From Owenia fusiformis (lineage: Eukaryota; Annelida; Polychaeta; Sabellida; Oweniidae): DNA of 60,000 nucleotides. A program made the position numbers and the translations under genes. The stretch spans positions 11,392,932-11,452,931 of the forward strand of contig CAIIXF020000012.1 of NCBI GenBank assembly GCA_903813345.2. The letters run 5' to 3'. Numbering within the stretch: position 1 is the first letter of the stretch; every line of letters begins with the position of its first letter. This document shows, one piece after another, positions 58,333-60,000 of this stretch. A model generated the notes under the pieces. It saw only the letters and a list, made by a program, of their open reading frames with translations. It made no database searches and was not told the origin of the DNA.

Positions 58333-58380
58333 AACGTTTTAGGTTAAAACGTTTTACAAATGTCAACTTTACCACACTCC

Positions 58381-60000
58381 CTAGGCTGGTTTGTTAACCT
58401 CTAGTCCTGACTTTGATCTAGTCTGAATGACTCTCTGAGTAGGTACTGTATTATGTCTGGGTGACATAGTGGTACTGGGAACAGTAAACTGTGCACTATC
58501 TTTAGTGTCACGATACACACTTGTATTGTTTTGACTATCCATAGACACATCTACAGGTTTGTGAACTACTGGACTTGATATACCAATCTATTCTGATGGA
58601 CCCTGATTTGTGTCACTGTTATGTAAAATTGGTTTTGACTTACAAAAATTGTAAATCAGATTATCATCATTATGTGGACTTGGACTTCTGGATCTGTGGT
58701 ATAAGACTGGTTTGGGACTAAATGTACTGGCACTTCTGACCATAGGACCATTTATACTGGGACTTTTATGACTGGGGTTTTTGTGACTGGGACCTTTATG
58801 ACTGGGACTTGGAATTGCCATTATGTGATGCCTGTTACGTCTGTAAGTTCCCTTAGGAGTCTCAACAATATATGACCTAGGTGAACTATGTTTACATTTG
58901 ACAACACCTCTTGTTTTCCATCCCTTTTCCTGGTCAGTTTTCAATAAAACTTGTGAACCCGGTACTAGTTCAGTCAAAGGTCTCACTCCATGATGTTTGT
59001 CATAATTGATTTTGTACATATTCTTAGCAGTCTTGTCATTTAAGGCTACCTGTCTGAGATTAGGCCATTTCGGGTTGAGATTGCTAGGCAGTGTACTGGG
59101 ACTGTAGATTTGATTTGCCTACCCATAAGCAATTGAGCTGGCGATGCTCCAGTCGCAAAGTGAGGCGTAGCGCGATAAGTTAATAAAGCTAGGTAAGGAT
59201 CTTCCTGACACAAAATACACTTCAAAATCTGGACTCCCCTCTCAACCTGACCATTTGCTTGACTAAAATGTGGACTACTTGTACAGTGAATAAAATTGTA
59301 CCTTTCCGCAAATTCTTTGAACTCTGCACTGGTAAATTGCGGACCGTTATCTGAAATGCATGTTTCACAAACACCGAATCTTGCAAAAATAATCTTCAAT
59401 CTGTCTGTGACACTTTTTGCAGTTGTGTTTTTGTTCATTTTAGCAATTTCCGGATAACGCGAAAAATAATCTACCACTACTAGCCAGTGGCAATTTTCAT
59501 ACTCACATAAATCCACAGCTATCTTGGACCATGGACGCTTGGGAAGAACTGTAGGCATCAAAGGTTCCTTCCTCTGTGTACTTTTGATTGATTGGCAATG
59601 TTCACATTTTTCTATCATGCCTTTTATTTGTGAGCTCATACCTGGCCACCAAACTGATTGATTGGCTCTACTCCGGCATTTTGTAATACCAAGGTGACCA
59701 TCATGAATTCGACTCAAAATCAAGTTTTGCATACCTACTGGTACGACCACTCTATTTCCATGAGTTATTAAACCATTGTATAGGCTCAAAGCACTCCGCT
59801 CGGGGAAAAATGGCTTAACAACCGGGGGAACGGACTTGATATTTTCTGGCCATCCATGCGTTACATAATCACGCACACGCAGTAATACAACGTCTAAATC
59901 TGTTTCTACTCTGATTTTCTCAAGCAAGTAATCCGCAATCGGTCTAGCACTATCTATCGACGCGAGATACTGCTCTATATCTTCATGAGATGTATCAAGA
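58381..60000 (-). pseudogene. Ty3/Gypsy retrotransposon pol, integrase and C-terminus (broken, 5' end off window)
   Basis: The frame enters from beyond 60000. It shows an HHCC zinc-binding region (HDGHLGI ... CEHC), the integrase core with catalytic Asp (VDLCEYEN), Asp (SDNGPQF) and Glu (QANGQVER), then a GPY-like C-terminal region (YDKHHGVRPL, VLLKTDQEKGW). A frameshift lies near 59095. An in-frame TAG occurs at 58588-58590, and the frame then stays open to a final TAG at 58381-58383. With one frameshift and one stop it is inactive as read. No LTR is clearly delimited. Confidence 0.88.

Noticed and set aside
58054-60000. OTU fragment and Gypsy pol as one element
   Set aside because: They lie on opposite strands and converge, and OTU is not a normal part of Gypsy elements; treated as neighbours.

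Overview
This window looks like nuclear DNA from a marine invertebrate animal. It is AT-rich, its genes are split by GT-AG introns, and most of the intergenic and intronic space is filled with inverted-repeat transposons, foldback elements and minisatellites. The protein content (a NIDO-AMOP-VWD-EGF-SEA mucin-like receptor, sarcoplasmic-type EF-hand proteins, Gypsy and OTU fragments) fits a hemichordate, cephalochordate, echinoderm or cnidarian-grade genome. I cannot name the species.

The left part (about 1-17.5 kb) carries a tandem family of small EF-hand calcium-binding protein genes, all on the minus strand. Copy A (exon 1 at 4418-4466, exon 2 at 1051-3453) is cut in its last EF-hand by a 1795-bp insertion. 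Copy B (10544-12551) is cut by two different transposons with clear target-site duplications. Copy C (15755-16356) has an intact second exon, but a palindromic element lies where exon 1 would be. A fourth copy, D (48151-48755 plus exon 1 at 53686-53734), is complete and encodes 217 residues. B and C lie in tandemly repeated segments; a third segment starts near 17.53 kb and is soon replaced by nested inverted-repeat elements.

From 17.7 to 24 kb there are nested inverted-repeat elements, a duplicated segment (21.85-22.33 and 22.82-23.28 kb) and no convincing gene.

From 42.68 down to 24.2 kb on the minus strand lies one large gene, reconstructed here as 25 exons whose splice phases match at every junction but one. 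The product is about 1966 residues: signal peptide, about 31 acidic Thr/Asp repeats of 12 residues, NIDO, AMOP, VWD, a cadherin/Ig-like module, about ten EGF-like modules, a beta-rich region, a SEA domain with a GSII cleavage-like motif, one transmembrane helix and a 67-residue cytoplasmic tail. It is a mucin-4/mucin-like-protein type cell-surface molecule. Its introns hold a decayed mariner, a Tc1-like foldback element, a triplicated 400-421-bp foldback repeat and minisatellites.

The right part (42.7-60 kb) contains a solo copy of the repeat that flanks the insertion in copy A, a tRNA-derived SINE, gene D with a minisatellite and a LINE remnant in its intron, a roughly 2-kb satellite that reverses orientation midway into a very large palindrome, an OTU protease fragment, and the 3' end of a broken Ty3/Gypsy retrotransposon running off the right edge.

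The most unusual structure is the 1795-bp insertion in copy A. It has two 465-bp direct repeats, each with its own terminal inverted repeats, flanking 865 bp of non-coding DNA, with a single 3-bp target duplication around the whole. The 465-bp unit also occurs alone elsewhere in the window with its own 3-bp duplication. All coordinates come from hand reading.
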